64,000 nt of DNA from Anaerolineales bacterium (GCA_020343875.1 CP070811.1:3630607-3694606); one strand, 5' to 3'; shown: positions 34,809 to 44,000, numbered from the stretch's first letter. The notes: generated from the letters alone by a model not told the origin. Numbers and translations: made by a program.

Positions 34809-36878
34809 CTACTTCCTTTCCATCACATCCATTTTGGCCGCCTGGTATGGCGACACGACTCCGGGTATGGCATTGGGTCCGGCTTCAAAGGCTTCGATAA
34901 TGCCGGCGCGTATCTCCTCCCAATAGGCATGGGCCGCCGCCCACTTATCAGGGGCTTCTTCCTCGGCCTGCCCGAGGCTGCGCGGTTGGGAGCGAAAACG
35001 GGCCGCCCACTCCCGCAGGTCACTGTCGTCCAGGCCAAAGCGGTCCCACTTCTCCAGATACTGCCCTACTATGTCTATGGCCCGCTCACTCTCCCAAGGG
35101 TTCTCCTGCTTGCCGTAGCCTGCATAGATCTGACGCGCCAGCTCGAACTGGTGCGCCTTGTAGTCTAACGGGAACTCGTAATGACAGGAGATGATCTCAT
35201 CCACAATGGCCTCGGCCCACTTGCGGTGGAAACGGCAGACACCGCTATTCTCACTGAACAACTCATACACCATGCGCTCAACGCACTTGCGGCCCAACTC
35301 ACGCGGCGGCAAGAAGTCGACGCCATAGTAGACAAAGTATTTCCCCATCATCGGCATAGGGCTGAGCATGCCGGGCACCCAATATTGATTAGGCGTCATG
35401 CAGCCCTGCTGCCCGTGAGCGGTGAATACCGCGCGGTCTGACGTCCTCTGGCCCCGCCTGGTCAGCCCGTAGCGCGCGTCAAGCGCTTTGCCGGCAGCAC
35501 GGATACCCTGGCGGAAGAGCTCGCCTCGCTCATCGAAGAGTATCATATATACCACTTGAAAGGCATAGTCCGCATTACGCCGGGAGTCCATCTCAAGATC
35601 GAAGACTTCCGGATCAGAAGCGAACTCGAAACGCATCTCGCCGGCCGGAGGCAGGCCGAAGTCGGCCGGAGGTATCAGGCCATCATGCACCAACTCCATG
35701 ATCCACGCCACGGTACCGCCGGCCTGGATCGCATCCAGCCCCATGGCGTCCACAAAGTGATTCAGTTCTTCAGCTGCGCGCTGGTCGAAGATCCCACACA
35801 GCGGGCCAAAGGCCTGATAAGGCTCGTAATCCTTCTTATAGGCCCGATCGTATTTCTTGCAGGCAACAGAGCAAGGTTCGCCACAGTGAGCGAAGTTTTT
35901 AGGTTCGATGATCTCCTGGTTGAACTGCTTCAAATAGTGGTCCAGGATAAAGGCGCTATGCTGGGCCAGTCTAGCCTGATCGCTCTGGTAGACCGAGGTA
36001 TAGTTGAAGCTGAAAAGCCTATCATCGGCGGTGTGCATATTCACGCCAAAGGTACCACCGGTGCGGAAGCCAGGCACGTAGCGATACTTCTCCGTTGCGC
36101 CCAGATCAACCTGGATCATGGGCTGACCGTAGTGCTCCTGGAAGTAACCGTCGATCTCCTTCGAATCCTTTAAGTCGGGATCTTCCCAGTCACCGCCAAA
36201 GATGCAGGCCGCAATCCGGTGGCGCTGAAGCAATTGGCTGCCCAGCCCACCTCGTCCAGCCCAATCGTCGATCGAGGTGATGCGCCCCTTGCGTACGTGG
36301 TTGCTACCGATGACCCCCGCACAGGTATGCCGCGCCGCCGGGCCAACAGCGAAAACCCGCACCCAGTCTTCTTCATATTCGTCCCCGTAGCGGTCGAACA
36401 CCGCTTGCTGGAGGGCATAGAAACCAATCAGGTACTCCCCCTCGGCACCCGCGTAACCAGCCCATAAGGCATCAGCATCTATCGGTTCCAGCCGCACACT
36501 TATCTGGCCCTGCCGGTGATTAAGAATGAGCACCGAATCCTGGGGCGCTCGCCCTTCAATGCACACGAAATCCACCCCAATCCGATGCATTATGTAGGCC
36601 CCGCCCCCCAAGCTGGAAATGTAGAACCCCTCCCACTGAGGCGAATAACCGCAAAAGACCAACCGGCGTGTGCCTGGGATACGCGAGCCAGCCAACGGTC
36701 CGCCACCCCATGTCAACACGCCAGGATTATCTGAGACCCTGTCGCCAGATGCCTCGCAGAACTTCACCCAACCATAATCAACCGGACCAATAATACGTGG
36801 GTCGGTGATGGGGTTAACCTGGTGATCACCGTTGGACAGGTCTACCACCAGCTCACGCTGCATCAGGACGTGGGTCAT
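34809..36878 (-). CDS. Aldehyde:ferredoxin oxidoreductase family tungsto/molybdoenzyme
   Basis: 689 residues. AOR-family enzymes oxidise aldehydes to acids with ferredoxin, or reduce acids; the cofactor is a W- or Mo-bis-pyranopterin. The 4Fe-4S ligands are Cys332, Cys336, Cys340 (HCGEPCSVAC) and a distant Cys near 575 (SGVCRFHR). The spacing CX3CX3C differs from the CX2CX3C of the archaeal AOR. Pterin-binding glycine stretches (WGGGPLAGSRIPG, ISSLGGG, DDWAGRGGLG) are present. It follows the second CooC-type gene by ten bases. A moeA gene lies 9 kb away. Substrate unknown. Confidence 0.9.
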   Translation of the reverse strand: MTHVLMQRELVVDLSNGDHQVNPITDPRIIGPVDYGWVKFCEASGDRVSDNPGVLTWGGGPLAGSRIPGTRRLVFCGYSPQWEGFYISSLGGGAYIMHRIGVDFVCIEGRAPQDSVLILNHRQGQISVRLEPIDADALWAGYAGAEGEYLIGFYALQQAVFDRYGDEYEEDWVRVFAVGPAARHTCAGVIGSNHVRKGRITSIDDWAGRGGLGSQLLQRHRIAACIFGGDWEDPDLKDSKEIDGYFQEHYGQPMIQVDLGATEKYRYVPGFRTGGTFGVNMHTADDRLFSFNYTSVYQSDQARLAQHSAFILDHYLKQFNQEIIEPKNFAHCGEPCSVACKKYDRAYKKDYEPYQAFGPLCGIFDQRAAEELNHFVDAMGLDAIQAGGTVAWIMELVHDGLIPPADFGLPPAGEMRFEFASDPEVFDLEMDSRRNADYAFQVVYMILFDERGELFRQGIRAAGKALDARYGLTRRGQRTSDRAVFTAHGQQGCMTPNQYWVPGMLSPMPMMGKYFVYYGVDFLPPRELGRKCVERMVYELFSENSGVCRFHRKWAEAIVDEIISCHYEFPLDYKAHQFELARQIYAGYGKQENPWESERAIDIVGQYLEKWDRFGLDDSDLREWAARFRSQPRSLGQAEEEAPDKWAAAHAYWEEIRAGIIEAFEAGPNAIPGVVSPYQAAKMDVMERK

Positions 36879-36888
36879 CTCCTGGCAC

Positions 36889-37683
36889 TCAAACGGGCAC
36901 AGCCACCGGCAGCACCTGGCCGATCAGGGACACCAACCGCTGGCGCACTGGAGAATCCTCTGGCAGGTCAGCCAGCGGTTTGCCCAATGCATCCAGCTCC
37001 GCTACGGCTGGATCCTGGGGGAGCAAACCTAATAGTGGCAAACTCAGTTCCTGGACTTTGGCTGCCAGTTCAGGTGAAAGGCGGGGCTCGCCCGAATCGT
37101 CCACAGGCACCCGGTTGATGAGCAAATGCGCCTGTCCCACCCGTGTGCCCAGTTCTGCGACCAATTCAAACACTCGCTGAGCGGCTATGAGCCCGCGTAC
37201 GGTCGGATCTGAAATGACCAACATCAGGTCTACGTCCTGGGTCGTGCGCCGGCTAATGTGCTCCAGGCCCGCCTCGTTGTCCACGATGACCAAGTCGTAA
37301 GCACTGGCAATGGTGTCAATACTTTGGCGCAAGATGTGGTTGGGCGCGCAGTAACAGCCAGGGCCCTCTGGGCGGCCCATAGCCAGCAAATCAAAAGCAT
37401 CCGCTTCGACCAAGGCTTCGTGAATCTTCAACTGGAAATATTGCCGTTTTTCAAGTCCCAGGTTATAGCGCCCTGTCTGGATGTCTTCCAACAAGGCCTC
37501 CCGCTCGCCACCGATGGTTTCTCCGATTTCCACCCCCAGCGCCAGATTCAGGTTGGTGCTGGGGTCTGCGTCAACAGCCAGAATATCCCCCACCCCCAAC
37601 CGTGCCAGGTGATCAACAACCAAGGCGGACACGGTCGTCTTTCCAGTGCCCCCCTTGCCAGCCACAGCTATGGTAATTGTCAT
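36889..37683 (-). CDS. CooC-type nickel-insertion ATPase, copy 2
   Basis: 264 residues. Walker A GKGGTGKT (9-16), CXC motif GCYCAP (Cys110, Cys112) and the switch DNEAGLEHI. Compared with copy 1 the CXC lies about eight residues earlier and the preceding segment differs, so the copies are not recent duplicates. First gene of the AOR/CODH-ACS block, with a GGAGG site six bases before the ATG. Confidence 0.92.
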   Translation of the reverse strand: MTITIAVAGKGGTGKTTVSALVVDHLARLGVGDILAVDADPSTNLNLALGVEIGETIGGEREALLEDIQTGRYNLGLEKRQYFQLKIHEALVEADAFDLLAMGRPEGPGCYCAPNHILRQSIDTIASAYDLVIVDNEAGLEHISRRTTQDVDLMLVISDPTVRGLIAAQRVFELVAELGTRVGQAHLLINRVPVDDSGEPRLSPELAAKVQELSLPLLGLLPQDPAVAELDALGKPLADLPEDSPVRQRLVSLIGQVLPVAVPV

Positions 37684-37723
37684 AGTGCCCTCCGCAGTCT
37701 ATTCTGCCTATCTAGATCGTCTT

Positions 37724-37752
37724 ATTCTAGACCGAAACACTTTTTACAGCAA
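37724..37752 (-). promoter_or_regulatory. Possible promoter of the CooC-AOR operon
   Basis: On the minus strand TTGCTG, 17 bases, TAGAAT, about 40 bases before the CooC-type start codon. The -35 is weak. Confidence 0.4.
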
Positions 37753-37787
37753 AAGCACACGCCCAGAATTCCGTAGCTACGAAATCG

Positions 37788-37829
37788 AAAAAGGCACGAA
37801 GATCACCACACTGACTGACTTCGTGCCTT
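37788..37829 (-). terminator. Intrinsic terminator of the parAB operon
   Basis: On the minus strand AAGGCACGAAG / CTTCGTGCCTT (11-base perfect stem, 17-base loop) followed by TTTTTCG, 20 bases after the parB stop. It separates parAB from the CooC-AOR-acs genes. Confidence 0.8.
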
Positions 37830-37847
37830 CGTGTCTCGGCGGGAACT

Positions 37848-38711
37848 CTATTCCTCGCCGATTATGGCTTCGTAGATCGCCTGCAATTCCTCCTCCGAAT
37901 AAAAATGAATCACCAATCGCCCCCCCTTCTTACCTCGCATCAAGTTGACCTTGGTCCCCAGGCGTGCCTGGAACTGCTCCACCGCGTACTGGTCTTGAGG
38001 CGAGAGCAGGGAGGATTCGCGGGCCGCCTCGGTTGGGGCGGCCTGGTCGGTATCGGCCTGAATCCGGCGCACCAGTTCCTCAGTCTGGCGGACATTGAGG
38101 CCGCCGCGCTCGATAGCAGCTAAGGCTTGACGCTGCAGCCGGGCAGTTGGCAGAGAGAGCAGCGCCCGGGCATGTCCCTCGCTGATGCGACCGGCAGCCA
38201 GGGCCTCTTTCACATCGTCAGGCAGGCGCAGCAGGCGCACTGTGTTGGCAACCGCGGCCCGGCTTTTGCCCACCCGATCCGCGACTTCTTCTTGAGTCAA
38301 CCCAAACTCGTCCATGAGCTGCCTGTAGGCGCCCGCCTCTTCGAGCGGATTCAAGTCGGCGCGTTGGACGTTCTCCACCAACGCCAGCTCAAGCATCTGC
38401 TGAGGCGAAGACTCCTTGACAATCGCTGGCACGGTAGTCAGGCCAGCCAATTGTGCGGCGCGCCAACGGCGTTCGCCAGCGATGAGCTGATACTCGTCGC
38501 CAACCTGGGTGACTACCAACGGCTGAATCACCCCGTGTTCCCGGATAGATGCAGCCAATTCCGCCAGTGAGTCTTCGTTGATGGCCTGGCGCGGTTGGTG
38601 AGGGTTGGGGTAAACATGGGCGATGGGTATTTCGGCAGCGCCTGCCTTGCTCTCGGCTGCAGGAATCAGAGCATCGAGTCCCCGTCCCAGAGTACGTCTC
38701 GGTTTGCTCAC
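37848..38711 (-). CDS. parB: Chromosome-partitioning protein ParB/Spo0J
   Basis: 287 residues. The N-terminus GRGLDALIP, the CTP-binding ParB motif (QPLVVT...LIAGERRWRAA) and a central HTH (LTQEEVADRVGKSRAAVANTVRLL) are clear. It binds parS sites and spreads. The start is taken at the GTG at 38711 (AGAGG site, VSKPRRTLGRG); a GTG two codons earlier is the alternative. No parS-like 16-base palindrome was recognised in the window. Confidence 0.95.
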   Translation of the reverse strand: MSKPRRTLGRGLDALIPAAESKAGAAEIPIAHVYPNPHQPRQAINEDSLAELAASIREHGVIQPLVVTQVGDEYQLIAGERRWRAAQLAGLTTVPAIVKESSPQQMLELALVENVQRADLNPLEEAGAYRQLMDEFGLTQEEVADRVGKSRAAVANTVRLLRLPDDVKEALAAGRISEGHARALLSLPTARLQRQALAAIERGGLNVRQTEELVRRIQADTDQAAPTEAARESSLLSPQDQYAVEQFQARLGTKVNLMRGKKGGRLVIHFYSEEELQAIYEAIIGEE

Positions 38712-38796
38712 GATCACCTCTCACATATTGGCGGAATATTACTGATGAATGACAACCAGCAGCAGGCAACCAACACTCTTCTATGTCCGGCCTTTA

Positions 38797-39585
38797 TCAA
38801 ACCTGTCTGCCCAGCAGTTCGTCGGTCAGGGCGCCGTAGGCCAACGCGCCAGCCGAGCCAGGGGAATAGGTGAGAATAGTCTCACCAAAGCTGGGAGCTT
38901 CGCTCAGCCGGACGTTACGCGGGATAACTGTCTTAAAAACTTGTTTCGGAAAATAGCGGCGCACTTCGTCGGCCACTTCCTGCGACAGGCGGGTGCGCGT
39001 GTCATACATGGTCAGCACCACGCCAGCGATAGTGAGGCGCGGATTGAGGCTGTCACGCACCAGATTGACCGTGCGCAAGAGCTGGCCCAGCCCTTCCAGG
39101 GCCAGGTATTCGCACTGTACAGGGATGATCACGCCGCCATCAGCAGCGGTCAGGGCATTGACCGTCAACAAACCCAGGCTGGGAGGCGTATCAATCATCA
39201 CATAATCATAGTGGCGCAAGACAGGAGCCAGGGCCTTGCGCAACAGCGTTTCCCGGGCCAGCATTCCCACCAACTCGACCTCAGCCCCGGCCAGGGCTGG
39301 CGACGAAGGCACCAAGTGCAGCCGCGGGCGTCGCGTTGTCTGGATAATTTGGGAAACTGGGGCTCCCTCAATCAGTGCGTGATAGACCGTTGCCTCGTCG
39401 CCACTTTTGAGGGACTCGGCCAAATGTTCCTCCAGTCCCAGGCTGGAGGTAGCGTTGGCCTGGGGGTCCACGTCTACCACCAAGGCACTGCATCCCTGCG
39501 CTGCCAGAAAAGCGCTGATGTTGACCACGGAGGTTGTCTTGCCAACACCTCCCTTTTGATTGGCGAAGGTGTAGACTTTAGCCAC
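38797..39585 (-). CDS. parA: Chromosome-partitioning ATPase ParA/Soj
   Basis: 262 residues with deviant Walker A KGGVGKTTS (about 9-17) and VDVDPQANA; DTPPSLGLLTVNAL is the switch II region. It partners ParB in segregation. GTG start at 39585 after AGGA; a TTG three codons earlier is possible. It lies 85 bases upstream of parB. Confidence 0.95.
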   Translation of the reverse strand: MAKVYTFANQKGGVGKTTSVVNISAFLAAQGCSALVVDVDPQANATSSLGLEEHLAESLKSGDEATVYHALIEGAPVSQIIQTTRRPRLHLVPSSPALAGAEVELVGMLARETLLRKALAPVLRHYDYVMIDTPPSLGLLTVNALTAADGGVIIPVQCEYLALEGLGQLLRTVNLVRDSLNPRLTIAGVVLTMYDTRTRLSQEVADEVRRYFPKQVFKTVIPRNVRLSEAPSFGETILTYSPGSAGALAYGALTDELLGRQV

Positions 39586-39630
39586 GATGCACAATCCTGG
39601 GCAGATAAGAAGAAACTTTGGCGTACTGTC

Positions 39631-40488
39631 TTATGCCTGTCGCATTTGCTGCAGGTACGTCTCCACCTGTTCCCGGGTAGGGATTGCAGATGTGCCTGGC
39701 CCTTCTACAGAGAAGGAGCCAACCACGTTGGCAAAACGGGCTGCTTCCCAGGGATCTTCGCCCCCAGGCGATTGGGCCGTTTCACGCAGCCGGATGAGAA
39801 AGGCAGCGGCGAAAACGTCACCGGCCCCCGTCAGGTCGACCTCGTTGGCCGGTCGGGTTGGAAAATGGCGGACCTGACCGGCGTGATACACGGTGGCTCC
39901 GCGCGGGCCGTGGGTAACGACCAGTGTGTGGGTCAAGGCAGCATGTCGCTCAATGCAGGATGGATCGCCACACACATCCTCGTCGCTCAAGACCAGTGCG
40001 GTCAGATGCGGCAGCAATCGTTCAGCGCCAGGCCACTCACCTAACGATACATACCCAGTCTCGTCCCACGAGCGGAACCAGCCCTGCGGCGTGGCAACCA
40101 CGTGCGAAGCAGGGAAGTAATGCACCAGCGATTCGTCTATTTCGCGCACCAAGGGCCCGAAGTGAACCAAAGGGACCTGCCGCCAGGCAGCCGGGATGGC
40201 ATCAGGGCCGATCGGGTTGGCCAAGGCACTCACATACTGCTGGCGCGTACCATTTACGTAGACATTACGAAAGGTGGTGGTGGCCTGGGCTGGCGCGCGT
40301 ACCACCTGAATGCCCGATAAAACGTCTGGCAAGCTCAGATCGGCTTCAGCACTGGTGACAATGGCCGCTCGTTTTCCTAAGTTACGAGCCGTAACAGCCG
40401 CATAAGTAACAGTCCCCCCAATGGTGAAGCCGTCGGCAACCAAGTCTTTGGTGATGTGACCGATAACCAGGTAATCAGGAATCGTCAT
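39631..40488 (-). CDS. PfkB-family carbohydrate kinase
   Basis: 285 residues. C-terminal ATP/catalytic motif DLTGAGDVFAAAFL with the catalytic Asp, and the N-terminal glycine region GGTVTYAAV. It phosphorylates a sugar or nucleoside; the substrate cannot be read. It interrupts the usual jag-to-parA neighbourhood. The ATG at 40488 lacks a clear Shine-Dalgarno site. Confidence 0.88.
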   Translation of the reverse strand: MTIPDYLVIGHITKDLVADGFTIGGTVTYAAVTARNLGKRAAIVTSAEADLSLPDVLSGIQVVRAPAQATTTFRNVYVNGTRQQYVSALANPIGPDAIPAAWRQVPLVHFGPLVREIDESLVHYFPASHVVATPQGWFRSWDETGYVSLGEWPGAERLLPHLTALVLSDEDVCGDPSCIERHAALTHTLVVTHGPRGATVYHAGQVRHFPTRPANEVDLTGAGDVFAAAFLIRLRETAQSPGGEDPWEAARFANVVGSFSVEGPGTSAIPTREQVETYLQQMRQA

Positions 40489-40573
40489 AGCGACCAATAA
40501 AGGTATGATCCAGGTATAAGGATAAGGGACCAGAAAATCTTGGGGTCAGGCATTAAGGAGCGGTGGCCCGTTG

Positions 40574-40602
40574 CCCTGATCCCTGATTGTCTGATCCCTC
40601 AT
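40574..40602. repeat. Tandem heptamer repeat CCCTGAT
   Basis: CCCTGAT, CCCTGAT, TG, TCTGAT, CCCTCAT in the 236-base gap between jag and the PfkB kinase. The rest of the gap shows no gene. Confidence 0.6.
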
Positions 40603-40724
40603 ACGTGAGTTTCCTATTCGATATGGGGATAAGAGCCCCTTGCACCTAGGATTCTGACACGGCAGAGTCGCGCCCATGGGGGGCTGAGACTGGCTTATCA
40701 GAACCACGTTGAGCGGGCATGGGC

Positions 40725-41468
40725 TCACTTGGGAACGATTGTGACCTTACGACGGTCCCCTTCCCCGATGCTTGTAGTGGCCACCTGCGAATGATCGCGG
40801 AGCGCAATGTGAATGATTCGCCGCTCGTGGGCCGGCATAGCCTCCAACACCACTCGTTGCTGGCTGAAGGCGACCCGTTCGGCCATACGGACAGCAAGCT
40901 GGCGCAACGAACGCCTACGCCGCACTCGATACGACTCAACATCGACAATTACCATTTCCCACCGCTCCAGTTTTTTGCTCAGCATCAGGCGGGTCATGTA
41001 TTGTAAAGCTCGCAGGGTTTCTCCCCGCCGACCAATGAGGATTCCCAGATCATCACCGGTGACGTCCAGGATCAGAACTGGCTCTTCTCCCTCTTCAGCC
41101 AGATCGTCTCCCATGCGCGCTTTCACTCGAGCACGAACCTTCATACGATCAAGTAGTCCCTGCAAGAGTTCAGCCGCCACTTTAGCAACATCACCCTCGC
41201 TTTCCAACGGCTCTGGTTGAGAAACGGGCGGCTCACCTTCTGCTTCAACTCGTGGAGACTCCATCTCAACCGAAGGCTCTACAGGCAGAGCGCTGACCCG
41301 CACTTGAGCGTCCTCGGCACCGATGCCCAGCACACCACCACGACCAGGATTGACGACTTCAATTTCAACCTGGTCGCGAGTCAGGCCCAACTCACTCAGC
41401 CCACGCTGGATGGCTTCCTCTACTGTCTTGGCGGAAACTTCAACGCTTCCTTTTGCTTGACTTGCCAC
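40725..41468 (-). CDS. jag: Jag/KhpB RNA-binding protein
   Basis: 247 residues: Jag N-terminal domain (about 5-55, SAKTVEEAIQRGLSELGL), an acidic linker, a KH domain (LGILIGRRGETLRALQYMTRL) and a C-terminal R3H domain (MPAHERRIIHIALRD). It binds RNA and affects cell elongation together with KhpA. The start is taken at a GTG at 41468 that overlaps yidC by 29 bases; the open frame continues further upstream into yidC but without homology. Usual neighbour of yidC. Confidence 0.92.
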   Translation of the reverse strand: MASQAKGSVEVSAKTVEEAIQRGLSELGLTRDQVEIEVVNPGRGGVLGIGAEDAQVRVSALPVEPSVEMESPRVEAEGEPPVSQPEPLESEGDVAKVAAELLQGLLDRMKVRARVKARMGDDLAEEGEEPVLILDVTGDDLGILIGRRGETLRALQYMTRLMLSKKLERWEMVIVDVESYRVRRRRSLRQLAVRMAERVAFSQQRVVLEAMPAHERRIIHIALRDHSQVATTSIGEGDRRKVTIVPK

Positions 41469-42282
41469 GCTTCTGGGTCCTTTTCGTATCAGGAGAAGTT
41501 TCGGTGACTGGTGCAGTAGACGTATCAATGGCCGGTTTGTCCGACGCCCCGGCCACAGCTGATGCCGGGTTCAGCCCTCCCCCTCCGGTAATGAAGTATT
41601 GCTGAATCAGACTGAAGAGGTTTGACGTAACCCAGTAAAGCGCTAGACCCTGAGGCACCTGCATGGCAAAGAAGCCAAACATTAAGGGCATAAACTTCAT
41701 CATCTGATTCATGGAGGCCTGTTGCGGGTCGGGATTGGCAGGCGTCATCATCTGCTGGACGATCAGCTGGCTGACAACGGTGAGAACAGGCAGCACCAAA
41801 AAGGCCGCTGCCGTCGCCCAGCCCTCAGGGGTGGTGGGCAAAGGCCATATCCAACTCAAATCCCGAGGCTCAGCCAGACTGGGAATCCATAAGAAGCCCT
41901 CATTGAGCACACCTTGTTCAGCCAGATTAAAGAGAGCCCGATAGAGAGCAATCCATACTGGAAACTGGACCAGCATGGGCAAACAGCCCCCCAGTGGATT
42001 GACGCCGGCTTCCTTATACAACTGCATTTGGGCCTGAGACATCTTCTCCCGGTCACCTTTGTACTTCTTTTGCAGTTTCTGAAGCTCAGGCTGCATCTCC
42101 TGCATCGCCTTGGAGGCGCGCAGTTGTTGCAGGGTGAGGGGCAGGGTGACCAATTTGATGACCAGCGTGAAGAGGATAATCGCCAGGCCGAAGGCCTGCG
42201 GAACACCCAACCCAGCAATCAAATCCGCAAAGGTGGTCAATGATCCTGAGATGAGGCCGATAAAGGCCTGCCAAATATTCAT
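41440..42282 (-). CDS. yidC: Membrane protein insertase YidC/Oxa1
   Basis: 280 residues, the short Gram-positive-type form without the large periplasmic domain. Five hydrophobic segments, the hydrophilic-groove region (LVTLPLTLQQLRASKAMQ, GGCLPMLVQFPVWIALYRAL) and a basic tail for ribosome contact (KRTQKRGKSSKRKR). GGAGG precedes the ATG by 10 bases. Confidence 0.95.
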   Translation of the reverse strand: MNIWQAFIGLISGSLTTFADLIAGLGVPQAFGLAIILFTLVIKLVTLPLTLQQLRASKAMQEMQPELQKLQKKYKGDREKMSQAQMQLYKEAGVNPLGGCLPMLVQFPVWIALYRALFNLAEQGVLNEGFLWIPSLAEPRDLSWIWPLPTTPEGWATAAAFLVLPVLTVVSQLIVQQMMTPANPDPQQASMNQMMKFMPLMFGFFAMQVPQGLALYWVTSNLFSLIQQYFITGGGGLNPASAVAGASDKPAIDTSTAPVTETSPDTKRTQKRGKSSKRKR

Positions 42283-42310
42283 TCGTCAACAACCTCCAAA
42301 TATTACCCAC

Positions 42311-42397
42311 AGCTGATGGCTGATAGCTGATGGGCAACGGCAATCAGCTGATGGGACATTGCCGTTGGCTATCTGCCACCTGTCACCTGTCAGCTCC
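42311..42397. repeat. Two heptamer arrays and a hairpin between yidC and yidD
   Basis: AGCTGAT, GGCTGAT, AGCTGAT at 42311-42331 and CACCTGT, CACCTGT, CAGCTCC at 42377-42397 (the last unit enters the yidD end). Between them is a perfect 10-base hairpin CAACGGCAAT / ATTGCCGTTG (42335-42344 with 42358-42367). Confidence 0.65.
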
Positions 42398-42616
42398 GGT
42401 ACGTAGCTCGGGCACCGGATCGTAGCCCCCGGGATTAAAAGGATGGCAACGGCTGATCCGCTTAGTGGCCAGCCATCCTCCGCGCAAGATCCCATACTTG
42501 CTGATGGCCTCGTACCCATAATGGGAGCAACTTGGTTCAAACCGACAGGTAGGAGGGAAAAGCGGCGAAATGAACCGCTGATATGCACGAATAAGTCCCA
42601 ACGCTATGTACTTCAC
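42383..42616 (-). CDS. yidD: Membrane protein insertion efficiency factor YidD
   Basis: 77 residues with the family signature: [26 protein letters not shown] and [17 protein letters not shown], including the conserved cysteines. GTG start overlapping the rnpA stop (GTGA). Confidence 0.96.
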   Translation of the reverse strand: MKYIALGLIRAYQRFISPLFPPTCRFEPSCSHYGYEAISKYGILRGGWLATKRISRCHPFNPGGYDPVPELRTGADR

Positions 42617-42975
42617 CTGGACTCGTTCTCACTGTTCAAAGATTTGAATAGGTTGGCTCGTCTCAAGAGATCTTCAGCGGCCCGAGCGATTTCGGTATAG
42701 GTCGTAACCGCGATGGCCGAGCGCGCAATGAAGATCATATCCCAGCCCTCAACCACAGAGGCACGACGCAGACGAACCGCTTCGCGCATGCGCCGCCTGA
42801 CACGATTGCGCACAACTGCCTTGCCAATGCGTTTGCTGGCGGCGAAGCCGAAGCGGCTGTGTTCCAGGTTATTAGGGAGAGCGCACAAAACCATCAGTTG
42901 ATTGGCCCACGATCGGCCCGTCTTCCGGACACGTTGAAAATCGGCGTTGAGCCTCAAACGATATTTGCGCTCCAT
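42613..42975 (-). CDS. rnpA: Ribonuclease P protein component
   Basis: 120 residues from the ATG at 42975 ([16 protein letters not shown]); the open frame extends upstream by 29 codons but without family similarity. The RNR motif ([18 protein letters not shown]) that binds RNase P RNA is present. Lies between rpmH and yidD as in most bacteria. Confidence 0.95.
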   Translation of the reverse strand: MERKYRLRLNADFQRVRKTGRSWANQLMVLCALPNNLEHSRFGFAASKRIGKAVVRNRVRRRMREAVRLRRASVVEGWDMIFIARSAIAVTTYTEIARAAEDLLRRANLFKSLNSENESR

Positions 42976-43097
42976 CCCACAAGTCTCAACCACTTGCATT
43001 CCCGGCACCGCACCGCGGACGCGGAGTGCAAGTGCTGCCCAATCTCCGAATCGGCAAATCAATCATACTACTTGGCTCGATCTGCCGGCCTGCGGAA

Positions 43098-43274
43098 TTA
43101 ACCGGCGTTCCAGTTAATTCGCTTGGGATGGCGCGGCTGGGTGGCCAAGCTACGTCGCCCTTTCAAGCGCCGCGCCTTAAGAACACTGCGCCCCCCTTGA
43201 GTTTTCATACGCGACCGGAAACCGTGCACACGGGCCCGGCGCCGCTTCTTAGGTTGATAGGTTCGCTTAGGCAT
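43098..43274 (-). CDS. rpmH: 50S ribosomal protein L34
   Basis: 58 residues, highly basic. It begins [20 protein letters not shown] and contains [19 protein letters not shown], unmistakable L34. It is slightly longer than the usual 44-47 residues because of a tail ending NWNAG. First gene of the rpmH-rnpA-yidD-yidC-jag group. Confidence 0.97.
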   Translation of the reverse strand: MPKRTYQPKKRRRARVHGFRSRMKTQGGRSVLKARRLKGRRSLATQPRHPKRINWNAG

Positions 43275-43419
43275 TTAGCAACTGTCTCCCAAATGCTTGT
43301 CTACAAACAACTTCGTAACCCTGCAATCAGCTCGCGCCAGATTTACCAACAAAATACAAAGTGATTGGCCGACAAGCACTAAGTTATTTCCCTTCCTGAA
43401 AAGGAGCTTACATCAAAAC

Positions 43420-43449
43420 ATTATACTCTGTGGAACAGGTGCCTGTCAA
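43420..43449 (-). promoter_or_regulatory. Promoter of the rpmH operon
   Basis: On the minus strand TTGACA, 18 bases, TATAAT: both hexamers are perfect consensus. It lies about 145 bases upstream of rpmH, as expected for a strongly expressed ribosomal gene. Confidence 0.85.
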
Positions 43450-43606
43450 ATCCTGCGGCCTTCCCAGCACGGCTCGTGCAAAGTCGCGGAGGAGCAGCTC
43501 TGGAATAACACGCGATTTCCCAATCGCGTCACAGCGGCTGAACTGTCAAGCTACTTTGCACAAGCCCTGGCCTTGCCAGAGCTCCAGTTCTTCCTGGCAA
43601 AGACCA

Positions 43607-43635
43607 AGCCCGGTCGTGGCTACACCGACCGGGCT
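43607..43635 (-). terminator. Probable terminator of the cold-shock gene
   Basis: AGCCCGGTCG / CGACCGGGCT, a 10-base perfect stem with a 9-base loop, followed on the minus strand by TTGGTCTTTG. GC-rich stem with only a weak T tract, 130 bases after the stop codon. Confidence 0.5.
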
Positions 43636-43766
43636 CCAGCTACCCTGCTCAAGGAGAGTTACCAGATGACCAGATCCAAACTTAACAAATCAAAGCCCGT
43701 TTCTGAAGAAGGGGACCAGTCGGGCCACCTGCTGGCAGGAACGGGATCCACCAGCGAAGAGGAATG

Positions 43767-44000
43767 CTACTCCTCTTCCTGGGCAGGCTGGTAGAGGTGC
43801 GTGACGTTCGCGGCTTGCGGCCCTTTGGGAGTGCTTTCGATGGTGAACTCCACCCGTTCATCCTGGTCTAGGTTGCGGAAACCTTCCCCCGAGATGGCCG
43901 TATAGTGGACAAACACATCGTCGCCGCCGTCGTCAGGCGTGATAAAGCCGTAGCCCTTGGCGCGGCTGAACCACTTGACTGTGCCAGTCTTTTGCTCCAC
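43767..44000 (-). CDS. Cold-shock-domain protein
   Basis: 77 residues from a GTG at 44000, seven bases after AAGGAGG. One cold-shock beta-barrel with RNP1 KGYGFI and RNP2 DVFVHY, then an acidic tail AQEEE. Such proteins bind single-stranded RNA, melt hairpins and can act as transcription antiterminators. An ORF extension of 12 codons upstream is unlikely. Confidence 0.95.
   Translation of the reverse strand: MEQKTGTVKWFSRAKGYGFITPDDGGDDVFVHYTAISGEGFRNLDQDERVEFTIESTPKGPQAANVTHLYQPAQEEE

Larger units (their letters stand above)
43275..43766. other. 490-base intergenic region between rpmH and the cold-shock gene
   Basis: No gene is evident. It holds the rpmH promoter (43420-43449), a perfect 8-base hairpin ACGCGATT / AATCGCGT at 43510-43529 and a 10-base GC-rich hairpin at 43607-43635 after the cold-shock gene. 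No cluster of DnaA boxes was found. Confidence 0.65.

Noticed and set aside
36889..37683. ParA-type partition ATPase reading of this gene
   Set aside because: The CXC motif and location next to AOR/CODH genes fit CooC; a true parA with DTPPS motif lies at 38797-39585.
38749..40044. 431-codon open frame on the plus strand
   Set aside because: It lies opposite parA and the PfkB kinase, which have clear family motifs; the antisense frame has no recognisable domain.
43275..43440. Possible chromosomal origin next to rpmH
   Set aside because: Only scattered 7-of-9 matches to the DnaA box (near 43318 and 43430) and no cluster or AT-rich unwinding region.
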